From NCBI RefSeq assembly GCF_013391415.1, contig NZ_JACAXB010000030.1, positions 151,473 through 215,472 of the forward strand: DNA of 64,000 bases, written 5' to 3'. The notes under the pieces are model-generated. The model made no database searches. It worked only from the letters and a program-made list of their open reading frames with translations, and was not told the DNA's origin. Numbering within the stretch: position 1 is the stretch's first letter; every line of letters starts with the position of its first letter. The DNA comes from Aquitalea sp. LB_tupeE (lineage in GTDB: Bacteria > Pseudomonadota > Gammaproteobacteria > Burkholderiales > Chromobacteriaceae). Shown here one piece after another: positions 9,404-18,310 of the stretch. A program made the translations under genes and the position numbers.

Positions 9404-10300
9404 CTATATTGCGTGGTGATTGCCACCAGCCTGCTCGCGTAGCCAGGCCAGCAAATCCTGCAAGCCCGGATGCTCGGCATAGCTCTCCGGGTAGACCAGC
9501 CAGTAACCGGAACCGGTATGCAACTGGCTGTCGAATGGGCAGACCAGCCGGCCTTGTTCCAGCTCGTCCTGCAGCAAGGCCATGTCACCGATCGCCACAC
9601 CCAGCCCGCTGGCGGCTGCCGTCCATGCCAGGTGGTGCAAGTCCACCACTTGATGCTTGTAGGCGCTAAGCGTGTGTATGCCCTGGGTATCCAGCCAGGC
9701 AACCCATTCCTCATAGTCGCGAGTGGTGTGAAACAGGGTGTGGCCTGCCAGGCTGTCCACACCGGACAGTTCAGTCCGCATGGCAGGGGAGCACACCGGG
9801 CTGAGCACCTCGGGTAACAGCAGCTCGGCCTGCATGTTCGGCCATTGTCCGCGCCCGAACAGGATATAGGCCTGATGGCTGTCCGGGTCCAGCACCTCCG
9901 GTTCGTACACCATGCTGTCGATGCGCAGCTGGGTAAGCGGGTGCTGCTGGTAAAAGCTGCCCAGCCGCGGCATCAGCCAGCGCACGGCAAAGCTCACATA
10001 CACCTGCAGGCTGAGGATGTCGCTGCGGGTTTTGATCTGCCTGTCCACTTCCTTCAGTTTTTGCACCACCTCACGCGCCACCGGCAGCAGGGTCTGACCT
10101 GCCGGTGTCGGGCGTATCTGCCGGTGCTGCCTTTGCAATAGCGCAGTGGCGTAGTGCTGCTCCAGCAGGCTGATCTGCTTGCTGATGGCGCCCTGGGTCA
10201 GAAACAGGCGGCGTGCAGCTTCGGTAAAGCTGCCGGTGTCGATGACGGTGACAAAGGCGCGCAAGGCGGTGAGCGAGGGCAGGTGATGGGTTTCATTCAT
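9404..10300 (-). CDS. LysR-family transcriptional regulator
   Basis: LysR-type regulator (298 aa). The winged helix-turn-helix is at about 8-66 (LTALRAFVTVIDTGSFTEAA, then LTQGAISKQISLLE), and a C-terminal effector domain follows. The ATG at 10298-10300 is the natural family start; longer frames upstream add no family sequence. It is divergent, with 96 bp between, from the PLP decarboxylase, so it probably controls that gene (inference from the common LysR arrangement). The effector is unknown; given the neighbours a basic amino acid such as lysine or ornithine is plausible. Confidence 0.88.
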   Translation of the reverse strand: MNETHHLPSLTALRAFVTVIDTGSFTEAARRLFLTQGAISKQISLLEQHYATALLQRQHRQIRPTPAGQTLLPVAREVVQKLKEVDRQIKTRSDILSLQVYVSFAVRWLMPRLGSFYQQHPLTQLRIDSMVYEPEVLDPDSHQAYILFGRGQWPNMQAELLLPEVLSPVCSPAMRTELSGVDSLAGHTLFHTTRDYEEWVAWLDTQGIHTLSAYKHQVVDLHHLAWTAAASGLGVAIGDMALLQDELEQGRLVCPFDSQLHTGSGYWLVYPESYAEHPGLQDLLAWLREQAGGNHHAI

Positions 10301-10396
10301 GACGGAATGGAATGGTTCGATGCCAATTATTCGTTCGTGAAAACTAGGCGATTTCCGTATGTTTGGCAACAAACAACACAACATGACGGAGCGCAC

Positions 10397-11782
10397 ATGC
10401 ATCACGATTTCGATTCCCAACGGCAATATACCCTGCAACACGACCGCCGTCTGTCTGCTGCTGATGGACAGTTGCAGATGGAGGGGGTGGGGCTGGCCGC
10501 GCTGGCCGCAGAATTCGGCGCACCGCTATTCGTGTATTCCGCGCCGGAAATCCGCCGCAATGTCGACGAAATCAAGCAGGCCTTTGCCAGCCATGCCAAT
10601 ACCCGTATCTGCTATGCCTCCAAGGCCTGCTCCTTGCTGGCGGTATTGCAGGTGGTGCGCGAATCCGGCATCAGCATCGAGGCCAATTCGGCCAATGAAA
10701 TCCGCCGCTGTCTGGCCGCAGGTTTTGCCGGCAGCCAGATTGTCTACAACGGCGTGGTGAAGCGTGATGAAGAGCTGGAATTCGCCATCCGCCAGCAGCT
10801 GCATGCCATCAATGTGGATAGCGAGCACGAATTGCTGACCATCGACCGCATCAGCCGTCAGCTGCAAATTCCGGTACGCATCTGCCTGCGGGTGGAGCCC
10901 AACGTCAAGGCCGCCACCCATGAGGGCCTGATGACGGCATTCCGCGCCAAATCCGGGGTGGATCTGGCTGATGCCGAGCGTATTTGCCGTCTGGCACTGG
11001 ATATGCCCTATGTAAAGCTGTGCGGCCTGCACATGCATGTGGGTGACCAGGTGCCGGATGCCGAGCCGTTTGGCGCGGCCACCCGTGTGCTGGTGGATTG
11101 TGCCCGCCAGCTGGAAACCGTACTGGGTGTGCGTTTTGACATGATCAATGTCGGCGGTGGCATTCCGGCACCGTACCGCTACGCCACTGACCGAGGCCTG
11201 GGCGGGCCGGACAATATGCAGCCGCAGATCGGTGCCAATGAATTTGCCGCTGCCGTCATCCGCGAAGTACACGCCTGGCGTGAGGATATCGAAATCTGCA
11301 TCGAGCCGGGCCGTAAGGTGGTGAGCAGTGCCGGGGTATTGCTCACACGCATGGTGACTGCCAAGCGCAAAACCTTGTTGCGCGAGGATGGCAGCGTGGA
11401 GGGCCAGGTGCAGTGGTGCATGCTGGATGCCGGTTTCAATGCCATTCCGGATTACAAGGACTGGTATTTCTATGTCTACAACGCCAGCCGCATGACGGAC
11501 AGCCACAATCAGCCCGTCAAGCTGGGCGGCCCTTTGTGTGACGGTGGCGATTACTTCCGCCATGGCCCGCTGGGCGAGCAATTCCTGCTGCCCGAGGACA
11601 GTGTGCCGGGCGATGTGCTGGCCTTCCTGGATGTGGGTGCCTACCAGCTGGAAAACCAGACTGTCTACAACGCTCAGCCGCGTTCCGCTGCCGTATTGAT
11701 TGACGGGCCGGGCCATTACCGCCTGATCCGCCGTCAGGAACGCTTCGACGACATGTTGCTGCTGGAGCGCGATCTGTCCTGA
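10397..11782 (+). CDS. PLP-dependent amino-acid decarboxylase, LysA / D-ornithine-D-lysine decarboxylase-like
   Basis: Alanine-racemase-fold (type III) PLP decarboxylase, 461 aa. The PLP lysine is K76 in CYASKA; HMHVG is at 212-216, the phosphate-binding GGG at 253-255, EPGR at 303-306, and the active-site cysteine C381 in CDGGDYFR. The ATG at 10397 has GGAG five bases upstream. It is longer than diaminopimelate decarboxylase (about 415-420 aa), and it lies between a LysR gene and a basic-amino-acid-binding protein rather than with lysine biosynthesis genes. That fits a catabolic D-ornithine/D-lysine decarboxylase-like enzyme, but meso-diaminopimelate remains possible. Confidence 0.8.
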   Translation: MHHDFDSQRQYTLQHDRRLSAADGQLQMEGVGLAALAAEFGAPLFVYSAPEIRRNVDEIKQAFASHANTRICYASKACSLLAVLQVVRESGISIEANSANEIRRCLAAGFAGSQIVYNGVVKRDEELEFAIRQQLHAINVDSEHELLTIDRISRQLQIPVRICLRVEPNVKAATHEGLMTAFRAKSGVDLADAERICRLALDMPYVKLCGLHMHVGDQVPDAEPFGAATRVLVDCARQLETVLGVRFDMINVGGGIPAPYRYATDRGLGGPDNMQPQIGANEFAAAVIREVHAWREDIEICIEPGRKVVSSAGVLLTRMVTAKRKTLLREDGSVEGQVQWCMLDAGFNAIPDYKDWYFYVYNASRMTDSHNQPVKLGGPLCDGGDYFRHGPLGEQFLLPEDSVPGDVLAFLDVGAYQLENQTVYNAQPRSAAVLIDGPGHYRLIRRQERFDDMLLLERDLS

Positions 11783-11806
11783 TTGCGATAGCTGTCTTGT
11801 CGTACC

Positions 11807-11830
11807 GCCACACCCCTTGACGGGTGTGGC
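11807..11830. terminator. hairpin between decarboxylase and binding-protein genes
   Basis: Perfect 9-bp stem GCCACACCC/GGGTGTGGC (11807-11815, 11822-11830) with a 6-nt loop and no T-run after it. It may be a weak terminator or an RNA-stability hairpin that uncouples the two genes. Confidence 0.5.
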
Positions 11831-11893
11831 GTGATAACACCAAGCCGTCCCTTGTCGTGCGTTTGTCACCTCACCCAGTCCGGAGGAATCAAG

Positions 11894-12679
11894 ATGAAGC
11901 TGCAATCCTGGTGTGCCGTGTTGTTGTCCGCAGTCGCCCTGCAAGCGGGAGCGACGGACCTGAACAATCTGCGTATCGGCATGGATGCCACCTATCCGCC
12001 GTTCGAGTCACTGAACCCGGCCGGGCAGATTGTCGGGTTCGAGGCGGACCTGGCCGCTGCCTTGTGCAAGGAAATGAAAGCCCGCTGCAGCCTGATCAAT
12101 CAGGACTGGGATGGCATCATTCCGGGGCTGATGGCCAAGAAGTACGACGTGATCATGTCGTCGATGACCATTACCGCCGAGCGGGCCAAGACAGTCAGTT
12201 TCACCGAGCGCTATTTCCGTACGCCGCAGCGGCTGATTGCTGCCAAGGGCAGCCCGCTCAAGTTCACGGTGGATGGCATGAAAGGCAAGCGGGTAGGGGT
12301 GCAGCGCGGCACTACCGCCGACATGTACCTGAGCAAGTTCTGGGGGCCGCGCGGCATGGATGTGGTGCGCTATGAAGATCAGGACAAAGCCTATGCCGAT
12401 CTGGTGAATGGTAGGCTGGATGCCAGCTTCCAGGATGAGCTGCAAGTGGAGGCGGGTTTTCTCAAGAGCGAGCCGGGCAAGGGTTTTGCCTTTGTCGGCC
12501 CGTCCATCAATGGTGACAATGCCGCCGAACGCGAGGTATTGGGTTCCGGTGCCGGTATGGCGGTGCGGAAGGAAGACAAAGCTTTGCTGGACAAGCTGAA
12601 CAAGGCCATCAGCGCCGTGCGCGCCAATGGTACTTTCAAGAAGCTGAGTGTGCAGTACTTCGGCCGCGATATTTACTGA
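11894..12679 (+). CDS. amino-acid ABC transporter substrate-binding protein (Lys/Arg/Orn type)
   Basis: Periplasmic family 3 solute-binding protein (261 aa). A Sec signal peptide covers about residues 1-20. The mature N-terminus carries IGMDATYPPFES and the block GFEADLAAALCKEM, characteristic of the ArtJ/HisJ/ArgT group that binds arginine, lysine, ornithine or histidine. The ATG at 11894 has a strong GGAGG seven bases upstream. No ATPase or permease gene lies next to it, so it must share a transporter encoded elsewhere or serve as a sensor. Its position after the decarboxylase suggests uptake of that enzyme's substrate (inference). Confidence 0.85.
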   Translation: MKLQSWCAVLLSAVALQAGATDLNNLRIGMDATYPPFESLNPAGQIVGFEADLAAALCKEMKARCSLINQDWDGIIPGLMAKKYDVIMSSMTITAERAKTVSFTERYFRTPQRLIAAKGSPLKFTVDGMKGKRVGVQRGTTADMYLSKFWGPRGMDVVRYEDQDKAYADLVNGRLDASFQDELQVEAGFLKSEPGKGFAFVGPSINGDNAAEREVLGSGAGMAVRKEDKALLDKLNKAISAVRANGTFKKLSVQYFGRDIY

Positions 12680-12693
12680 TGCGGCTGGTGTTC

Positions 12694-12720
12694 CCGCAGT
12701 CCGGTCATGCCGGGCTGCGG
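12694..12720. terminator. hairpin between convergent genes
   Basis: Stem CCGCAG-CCGG/CCGG-CTGCGG (12694-12704, 12710-12720) with one internal mismatch lies between the stops of the binding-protein gene and the DUF5610-like gene. There is no T-run on either side, so termination is only suggested. Confidence 0.4.
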
Positions 12721-12727
12721 ACATGCT

Positions 12728-13402
12728 TCAACTGTTGCTGCCCGTTGTGTTCTGGCTGTTGTCCTGCTGTAAATCCGGGCGGATCAGCGTGTAGTCGTTA
12801 TTGCTGGGCAGGCCGTTTTTCTGCCAGTCGTCCAGCGTGGCCATGATGGCATCCCGCGTCTGGTTGCTAATGTCCGGCAGGCTGCCACCAAAGGCCTTTT
12901 TGGCCTCATCAAACCCTTGTTGCACGGCATCGCGGATGCTGTCTATCTTGCCGGGGTCGTTGCCTATGCCCAGCCGGGCAAAGTCCAGAATGCGCCGCGC
13001 AGTGTTCTTGATGCCCAGCTCGCCATCTTCCGACACTGCCTGGGTGGCTTCTGCCTTGGTTTGCGGGTCAACCGTCAGTTTTTGTTCGCCGCTGACCACC
13101 TTGTTCCATTGCAGCCCTTGTTGCTGCACCAGATTACCCAGCAGCTTGAGGAAGTCCGACACCTGCTGGTTGGATTTGGCCAGCAATGCCGATACATCCA
13201 CCGGGGCTGCGCTCGTATTGCCTGCTGACGGCTTGCCATAGGTGAGGGCGCTGTTGTCCTCACTGTTTTGCCCCAACGTGACCACTTCGTCCACGGTGAG
13301 GGTGCTGCTGCTGATGGTGTTGCCGGTTTTGCTGTCGGTAATGGTGCTGCTGCTGTAACTGGCATTCAGCAACAGGCTGCTGTTGACGCTGTTGACGGTC
13401 AT
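12728..13402 (-). CDS. DUF5610-like hypothetical protein
   Basis: A 224-aa protein without signal peptide or membrane segment. The N-terminal third is Ser/Thr/Asn-rich low complexity (residues 1-70). The C-terminal part (about 115-205) contains an ordered helical block with IKNTARRILDFARLG and a segment around DSIRDAVQQGFDEAKKAFGG, the pattern I associate with DUF5610. Function is unknown. The ATG has AGGAG upstream. It stands alone, convergent with the binding-protein gene. The family call is from memory of the motif and needs a profile search. Confidence 0.7.
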   Translation of the reverse strand: MTVNSVNSSLLLNASYSSSTITDSKTGNTISSSTLTVDEVVTLGQNSEDNSALTYGKPSAGNTSAAPVDVSALLAKSNQQVSDFLKLLGNLVQQQGLQWNKVVSGEQKLTVDPQTKAEATQAVSEDGELGIKNTARRILDFARLGIGNDPGKIDSIRDAVQQGFDEAKKAFGGSLPDISNQTRDAIMATLDDWQKNGLPSNNDYTLIRPDLQQDNSQNTTGSNS

Positions 13403-13532
13403 GGGAGGCTCCTGCTGAAAACGGAGAAGGACGCCAGCCTGTGCATGGCGCCGGGTCTGCGTGCCGTATGGCCTGCGGCAGATGTCTGTATATCGGCAGG
13501 ATGGAAGTAAAATTGAGTAAAAACAAGATAAT

Positions 13533-13564
13533 GCGCTGTTCCGCCGCCAGGTGTGGAACAGCGC
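13533..13564 (-). terminator. hairpin terminator downstream of the FMN reductase gene
   Basis: Perfect 10-bp stem GCGCTGTTCC/GGAACAGCGC (13533-13542, 13555-13564), 20 bp after the stop of the minus-strand FMN reductase. On that strand it is followed by ATTATCTTGTTTT, an interrupted T-rich tract. Confidence 0.6.
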
Positions 13565-13583
13565 GGGGCCTGCTGCCTGGTGA

Positions 13584-14132
13584 TCAGGCTTTCAACTGGG
13601 CGGCCCAGGCTTGCAATGCTTCCAGCTGCACCACCACCAGGCCTTGCAGGCGTTCGTCGGTAAGGTTGCCCTCTGCATCAAAGCCGCCGGCAAAGGCATT
13701 GGCAAATACTTCCGGCTTGTTCAGCGGGTGCAGGTCCAGGTACACACAGGTCTGGCGCAAATGGTATTGCGCGCGCGAAGTACCCATGCCGCCGCCAGCA
13801 CCCACAATGGCCACAGCCTTGCCTGCCAGCAGTTTGTTGTCCGGTTCGCGTGAAGCCCAGTCCAGCGCGTTTTTCAGTGCCGGGGCCATGGAGTAATTGT
13901 ATTCCGGGCAGCCCAGCAGCAAGGCGTCAGCCTGTGCCAGTTGTGCCAGCAGTTGTTGCACGGCGGCAGGTTTTTCGGTGATGTCGGCGTTGTAAAACGG
14001 GACCTGACTGATGTCGGCAATTTCGATCTGGATGCCGGCTGGCGCATGTGCCTTGGCGTAGCGCAGCAGACCCATATTGGTAGAGGCACGGCGCAGGCTG
14101 CCGCAAATGGCCAGAACGTTAAGTGTGCTCAT
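13584..14132 (-). CDS. NADPH-dependent FMN reductase / chromate-quinone reductase family
   Basis: Flavodoxin-fold oxidoreductase (182 aa) that likely reduces quinones, FMN or metal ions with NAD(P)H. The FMN-phosphate loop GSLRRAST is at 11-18 and the flavin-contact motif PEYNYS at 76-81, both characteristic of the ChrR/YieF/azoreductase-like family. The glycine-rich GAGGGMGTSRAQ is at about 111-122. Length is normal. The ATG has AAGGAA upstream. The substrate cannot be told from sequence. It is monocistronic. Confidence 0.85.
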   Translation of the reverse strand: MSTLNVLAICGSLRRASTNMGLLRYAKAHAPAGIQIEIADISQVPFYNADITEKPAAVQQLLAQLAQADALLLGCPEYNYSMAPALKNALDWASREPDNKLLAGKAVAIVGAGGGMGTSRAQYHLRQTCVYLDLHPLNKPEVFANAFAGGFDAEGNLTDERLQGLVVVQLEALQAWAAQLKA

Positions 14133-14258
14133 CGTGGTTCCTTGTGTGGGGAAATGGGGCAGAAGAAGTGAAGCCCGTCCGCATTCTAGTTAGCGCATTC
14201 ATAGCTTGCCAGTGCTGATGGTCAGTGACCGGCTGTGCAGGCAAATGCAGATCACCGT

Positions 14259-14288
14259 TTCGCATTCACTGGCAGTCCGGCTTATAAT
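14259..14288 (+). promoter_or_regulatory. candidate sigma-70 promoter of psd
   Basis: TTCGCA (14259-14264), an 18-bp spacer, and a perfect TATAAT (14283-14288). It ends 31 bp before the psd start codon. Confidence 0.5.
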
Positions 14289-14319
14289 GTGCGGCTGTCC
14301 GCATTCAAGGTTTTACATC

Positions 14320-15168
14320 GTGTCCGAACGCTTTGCCGTATGGCTGCAATATCTTCTGCCCAAGCAGGCTTTAACCATTCTGGCCGGCAAGCTGGCAAGT
14401 GCCGAAGCCGGCAGCCTGACCACGGCGGTCATCCGCTGGTTTGTCGGACGCTATCAGGTGAACATGGCCGAAGCCGCCAATCCGGATATCAGCAGCTATC
14501 CCAGCTTCAACCAGTTTTTTACCCGGCCATTGCGCGACGGGTCACGGCCATTGGCGGCTAGCGCACTGATCTGCCCGGTGGATGGTGCCATCAGCCAGTT
14601 TGGTGCCATTCGTGCTGATCAGATTTTCCAGGCCAAGGGCCATGCTTATTCCACTACCGCGCTGGTGGGCGGTGATGCCGAGATGGCGGCACGCTATCAG
14701 GATGGCCAGTTCGCCACCATTTATCTGAGCCCGCGTGATTACCACCGCATTCACATGCCTTGCGACGGGCGTCTGCTCAGCATGACTTATGTGCCCGGTG
14801 CCCTGTTTTCGGTGAACCCGGCGACAGCACGTGGTGTGCCCGGCCTGTTTGCCCGTAACGAACGGGTGGTATGCGAGTTTGAAGGTCCGCATGGCCGCTT
14901 TGTGCTGACCCTGGTGGGTGCCACCATCGTTGGCAGCATGGGCACGGTCTGGCATGGCATTGTCAATCCGCCGCGTCCGGGCCGCATTCAGCATTGGGAT
15001 TATCAGGACCAGCACATCATGCTGCGCAAGGGCGAGGAGATGGGCCGTTTCCAGCTGGGTTCTACGGTTGTGTTGCTGTTCCCGGCCACGGCTGGCCTGC
15101 ATTTTGAACAGGACTGGCAGCCTGCGCGTCCGGTGCGTCTGGGTGAAAGTATGGCGGATACGGTCTGA
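14320..15168 (+). CDS. psd: phosphatidylserine decarboxylase proenzyme
   Basis: Inner-membrane enzyme that makes phosphatidylethanolamine from phosphatidylserine. The proenzyme (282 aa) cleaves itself at LGST (246-249) between G247 and S248; the serine becomes the pyruvoyl cofactor of the alpha chain. Expected catalytic partners are present: D88 in CPVDGA and H142/H145 in DYHRIHMPCDG. The GTG at 14320 is chosen because AAGG precedes it by nine bases, a TATAAT promoter ends just upstream and the family normally begins SERFxxxLQYLLP. The longer frame would run back through the promoter. It ends at a strong terminator. Confidence 0.93.
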   Translation: MSERFAVWLQYLLPKQALTILAGKLASAEAGSLTTAVIRWFVGRYQVNMAEAANPDISSYPSFNQFFTRPLRDGSRPLAASALICPVDGAISQFGAIRADQIFQAKGHAYSTTALVGGDAEMAARYQDGQFATIYLSPRDYHRIHMPCDGRLLSMTYVPGALFSVNPATARGVPGLFARNERVVCEFEGPHGRFVLTLVGATIVGSMGTVWHGIVNPPRPGRIQHWDYQDQHIMLRKGEEMGRFQLGSTVVLLFPATAGLHFEQDWQPARPVRLGESMADTV

Positions 15169-15224
15169 ATGCCATCCGGTACGGTCTGGGTATTGCCTGG
15201 TGCCGTTATCGTATTTCATGCACG

Positions 15225-15247
15225 AACCCGGCTTGGCCGGGTTTTTT
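15225..15247 (+). terminator. terminator of psd
   Basis: Stem AACCCGGC/GCCGGGTT (15225-15232, 15236-15243) with a TTG loop, then more T. Confidence 0.9.
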
Positions 15248-15536
15248 GGTATTTGGGGTCGGCCGGAAATCGGCTAGCTAGTGCCAAGCACAGGCAGGGG
15301 CTTCCCTGTCGTGCAGTCAACATGCAACACCTGGTCATGCAATATCTCTGTTCTGCCGGGCTGAGCAGGCTTAGCGCTGGCTTAAGGCAGATTATCCATG
15401 CTGCCGAGGTGTGAATTATGCTAATGTCACTGCCGCAGCAGTATATGCTGCCATCAAAGAGAGCAGGCTGCGCCAGCCAGCTTAGGTTGGCTTGGCTAAA
15501 TCTTGCTTCAAAACCTGTTGTGAGCCTTACTTCATC
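15248..15536. other. non-coding stretch before the diguanylate cyclase
   Basis: No gene was found between the psd terminator and the diguanylate cyclase start. There is a short imperfect inverted repeat, CTTAGCGC...GGCTTAAG, near 15370-15387, and an AT-richer patch (GAATTATGCTAATG, 15413-15426) that could hold a promoter. Open frames here show no protein-like features. Confidence 0.5.
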
Positions 15537-17036
15537 ATGAATACCGACGCTGCTGGCTCCTCTTCTCCAACGCTGTCCCTTCCTGCGGCCTTTGCTGGTG
15601 CGCGTGCGTCCTTTGTCAGCCCCTGGCGTTTGTGGCAACAGCTGTCGCCGCGCGAGCGCTGGCTGTTGTTTGGCGCATGGCTGGGAAGTCTGCTGGTTTC
15701 GCTGGGGCTGGGGGTGTTGTCTGTGGTGGACGAGTGGTCTGGCATGCCACTGCAGTTTGGCGGGGTGACGATTTACATCACCGTGTACCCGGCCTTGCTC
15801 ATCAGCTTGTGGTGGAGCTTGTGCATTGGCTGGTGGTGGGGGGCGATTCCGGCCTATCTCACTACCCTGGCGCTGGCCTTGTATGCCGGCATGGCCTGGC
15901 AATGGGCGGTGTTGTTCGCTTTTGCCGACCCGCTGGGTGTGGCGGTGATTGCCTTGGGCTTTCGCGCCTTGCCCATGTTGCGGGGTTTACGCAGCCTGGA
16001 GTCGCTGTTGTATTTTGTCCAGCTTTCCTTTGCCGGCAGCATTTTCAGTTCCAGTGGCGCGCTGATCTGGACCTACAGCAATCATCAGCCTTTGTCGGAA
16101 TTACTGCCCATCTGGCAGGGCTGGTGGTTGGGGTTTTTTCTGCAGAACCTGCTGTTGGTCGGGCCGGTTCTGTTTGCGTCCTGGCTCCGGACCGAGCGTT
16201 GGTTGTACACACGTTTGCAGCAGGTACAGGGTAGTGATGGTGAATCACGCCATCTGGTGGTGCTGTTGCTGGTGTTGGTCAGTGTAGGCGTGCTGGTGTT
16301 TGGCTATTTGTCGCTGAGCCTGGGCAGCAGCTTGTTGCTGGGGCAGTTGCAACATGGACTGGCACCGGAAGTGCGTCAGGCGGCGCTGGTCATGACCCAG
16401 ACCGGCTGGGTGTTCTTCTGGGTATTCGTGCTGATCGTGCTGTTCAACGCCTTTTTTGCCTATCGTCTGTTCCTGCACTGGCAAGGGCGTAACCAGCAAT
16501 TGCTGGATGCGCTGAAGCAGAGCAATACCTATCTGGCTCAGCTGGTGCGGCTGGACGGGCTGACCGGTCTGCTTAATCGCCGTTCCGGAGACGAGGTTCT
16601 GCAACAGGAATGGGTGCGCTGCCAGCACTCTGGCCAGCAAGCGGTGTTGATCATGCTGGATATCGACCACTTCAAGCAGGTAAATGATGAATATGGCCAC
16701 GATGTGGGGGATCAGGTGATTGTGCAAGTGGCCATGCTGTTGCAGGAGCATATGCGCTTGCATGACACGGCTATTCGTTATGGTGGCGAAGAATTCCTGC
16801 TGGTGTTGCCGGAAATTTCGCTGGAGCAAGCGGTGACGCTGGCTGAATCACTGCGTCAGAACATGGCCGCCCGGCCTGTTTATGCTAATCAGGTGGATAT
16901 CAAGGTGACCTTGAGCCTGGGTGTGGCCAGCAGCAGCTTGCGGATGGCGGACAAGGCAGCCTGGGTGAAGCAGGCGGACATGGCTTTGTATCAGGCCAAG
17001 CGCGCCGGGCGTAATCGGGTGGTGGTGGCAGGCTGA
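15537..17036 (+). CDS. membrane-bound diguanylate cyclase (MASE1-like sensor plus GGDEF domain)
   Basis: Makes the second messenger c-di-GMP from two GTP. The 499-aa protein has a soluble start, then eight or so hydrophobic segments between about 45 and 310 resembling a MASE1-type membrane sensor. A short linker and a GGDEF domain follow (about 335-497). The signature is GGEEF at 416-420, with LDIDHFK at 374-380, so it should be catalytically active. An RxxD inhibitory site is visible (R407-D410), five residues before the signature, implying product feedback. The ATG at 15537 is preferred over an upstream start because family sequence begins after it. The ribosome site is weak. The signal sensed is unknown. 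Confidence 0.88.
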   Translation: MNTDAAGSSSPTLSLPAAFAGARASFVSPWRLWQQLSPRERWLLFGAWLGSLLVSLGLGVLSVVDEWSGMPLQFGGVTIYITVYPALLISLWWSLCIGWWWGAIPAYLTTLALALYAGMAWQWAVLFAFADPLGVAVIALGFRALPMLRGLRSLESLLYFVQLSFAGSIFSSSGALIWTYSNHQPLSELLPIWQGWWLGFFLQNLLLVGPVLFASWLRTERWLYTRLQQVQGSDGESRHLVVLLLVLVSVGVLVFGYLSLSLGSSLLLGQLQHGLAPEVRQAALVMTQTGWVFFWVFVLIVLFNAFFAYRLFLHWQGRNQQLLDALKQSNTYLAQLVRLDGLTGLLNRRSGDEVLQQEWVRCQHSGQQAVLIMLDIDHFKQVNDEYGHDVGDQVIVQVAMLLQEHMRLHDTAIRYGGEEFLLVLPEISLEQAVTLAESLRQNMAARPVYANQVDIKVTLSLGVASSSLRMADKAAWVKQADMALYQAKRAGRNRVVVAG

Positions 17037-17064
17037 AGCCTGTCCTTGCCCGGAAGACAAAGCA

Positions 17065-17091
17065 AAATGGCCACCGTGTAGGTGGCCATTT
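17065..17091. terminator. bidirectional terminator between diguanylate cyclase and prpF
   Basis: Perfect 11-bp stem AAATGGCCACC/GGTGGCCATTT (17065-17075, 17081-17091) with a GTGTA loop, between convergent genes. Confidence 0.8.
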
Positions 17092-17116
17092 GCATGAACA
17101 GAACAGCTTGGCGGAT

Positions 17117-18310
17117 TCAGAAACTGTCGCCGGGAATGCGCACCCAGCCTTCCATCAGTACGCGGGCGCTGCGGCTCATGATGGCTTTGCTGACCTGCCA
17201 CTGACCGTCCACCAGTTTGGCCTCCGCGCCCACACGCAGAGTGCCGGAGGGGTGGCCAAAGCGCACGGCCTGACGTTCCCCGCCGCCGGCGGCCAGATTC
17301 ACCAGCGTACCGGGAATGGCGGCTGCCGTGCCGATGGCCACCGCAGCGGTGCCCATCATGGCATGGTGCAGCTTGCCCATGGACATGGCGCGCACGCGCA
17401 GGTCGATGTCAGTGGCTGCAATCTGTTTGCCGCTGGAGGCGGTATAGCCATCCGGCGGGGCGACAAAGGCAATCTTGGGCGTGTGCTGGCGGGTGGCGGC
17501 TTCGGCAAGGTCCTTGATCAGCCCCATGCGGATGGCGCCGTGGGCGCGGATGGTTTCAAAGCGGGCCAGCGCTGCCGCGTCGCCATTGATGGCGTCTTGC
17601 AGCTCGCTGCCGCTATAACCCAGTTCGGCCGCATTAAGGAAGATGGTGGGAATGCCTGCGTTGATCATGGTGGCCTGGAAACTGCCCACGCCGGGAACAT
17701 CCAGCGTGTCTACCACATTGCCGGTGGGGAACATCGCACCGCCGCCATCGCCTTCACCCTCGTCGGCCGGATCAAGGAATTCCAGCTGTACTTCGGCCGC
17801 CGGGAAGGTGACGCCGTCCAGCTCGAAATCGCCGGTCTCCTGTACTTCACCATTGGTGATGGGTACATGGGCGATGATGGTCTTGCTGATATTGGCCTGC
17901 CAGATGCGTACCGTGGCCACGCCATTGGCCGGAATGCGGCTGGCATCCACCAGCCCGCTCATGATGGCAAAGGAGCCGACAGCGGCAGACAGATTGCCGC
18001 AGTTGCCGCTCCAGTCGACAAAGGCCTTGTCGATAGCCACTTGGCCGAACAGGTAATCCACGTCGTGATCGGGACGGCTGCTCTTGGCCAGAATCACCGT
18101 CTTGCTGGTGCTGGAGCTGGCACCGCCCATGCCGTCAATCTGCTTGCCGTAGGGGTCGGGGCTGCCGATCACCCGCGTCAGGATGGCGTCGCGCACCGGG
18201 CCGGGCTGTTGCGCGGCGGCAGGCAGGTCTTGCAGACGGAAGAACACGCCTTTGCTGGTGCCGCCACGGATATAGGTGGCAGGAATGCGGATTTGCGGTG
18301 CATGGGCCAT
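17117..18310 (-). CDS. prpF: 2-methylaconitate cis-trans isomerase PrpF
   Basis: Isomerises the trans-2-methylaconitate made by AcnD to the cis form so that the methylcitrate cycle can proceed. The 397-aa protein has the PrpF-family opening IPATYIRGGTSKGVFF. The catalytic pair is K70 (SSSTSKTVIL) and C104 (SGNCGN), at the same spacing as K73/C107 of Shewanella PrpF. The ATG has AGGAG at good distance. It is the last gene of prpB-prpC-acnD-prpF and is separated from acnD by 328 bp that hold a large palindromic element. Presence of prpF together with acnD, instead of prpD, is the expected pairing. Confidence 0.93.
   Translation of the reverse strand: MAHAPQIRIPATYIRGGTSKGVFFRLQDLPAAAQQPGPVRDAILTRVIGSPDPYGKQIDGMGGASSSTSKTVILAKSSRPDHDVDYLFGQVAIDKAFVDWSGNCGNLSAAVGSFAIMSGLVDASRIPANGVATVRIWQANISKTIIAHVPITNGEVQETGDFELDGVTFPAAEVQLEFLDPADEGEGDGGGAMFPTGNVVDTLDVPGVGSFQATMINAGIPTIFLNAAELGYSGSELQDAINGDAAALARFETIRAHGAIRMGLIKDLAEAATRQHTPKIAFVAPPDGYTASSGKQIAATDIDLRVRAMSMGKLHHAMMGTAAVAIGTAAAIPGTLVNLAAGGGERQAVRFGHPSGTLRVGAEAKLVDGQWQVSKAIMSRSARVLMEGWVRIPGDSF

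Noticed and set aside
15169..15414. An 81-codon plus-strand open frame starting right after psd
   Set aside because: It runs through the psd terminator, and its sequence is not protein-like.
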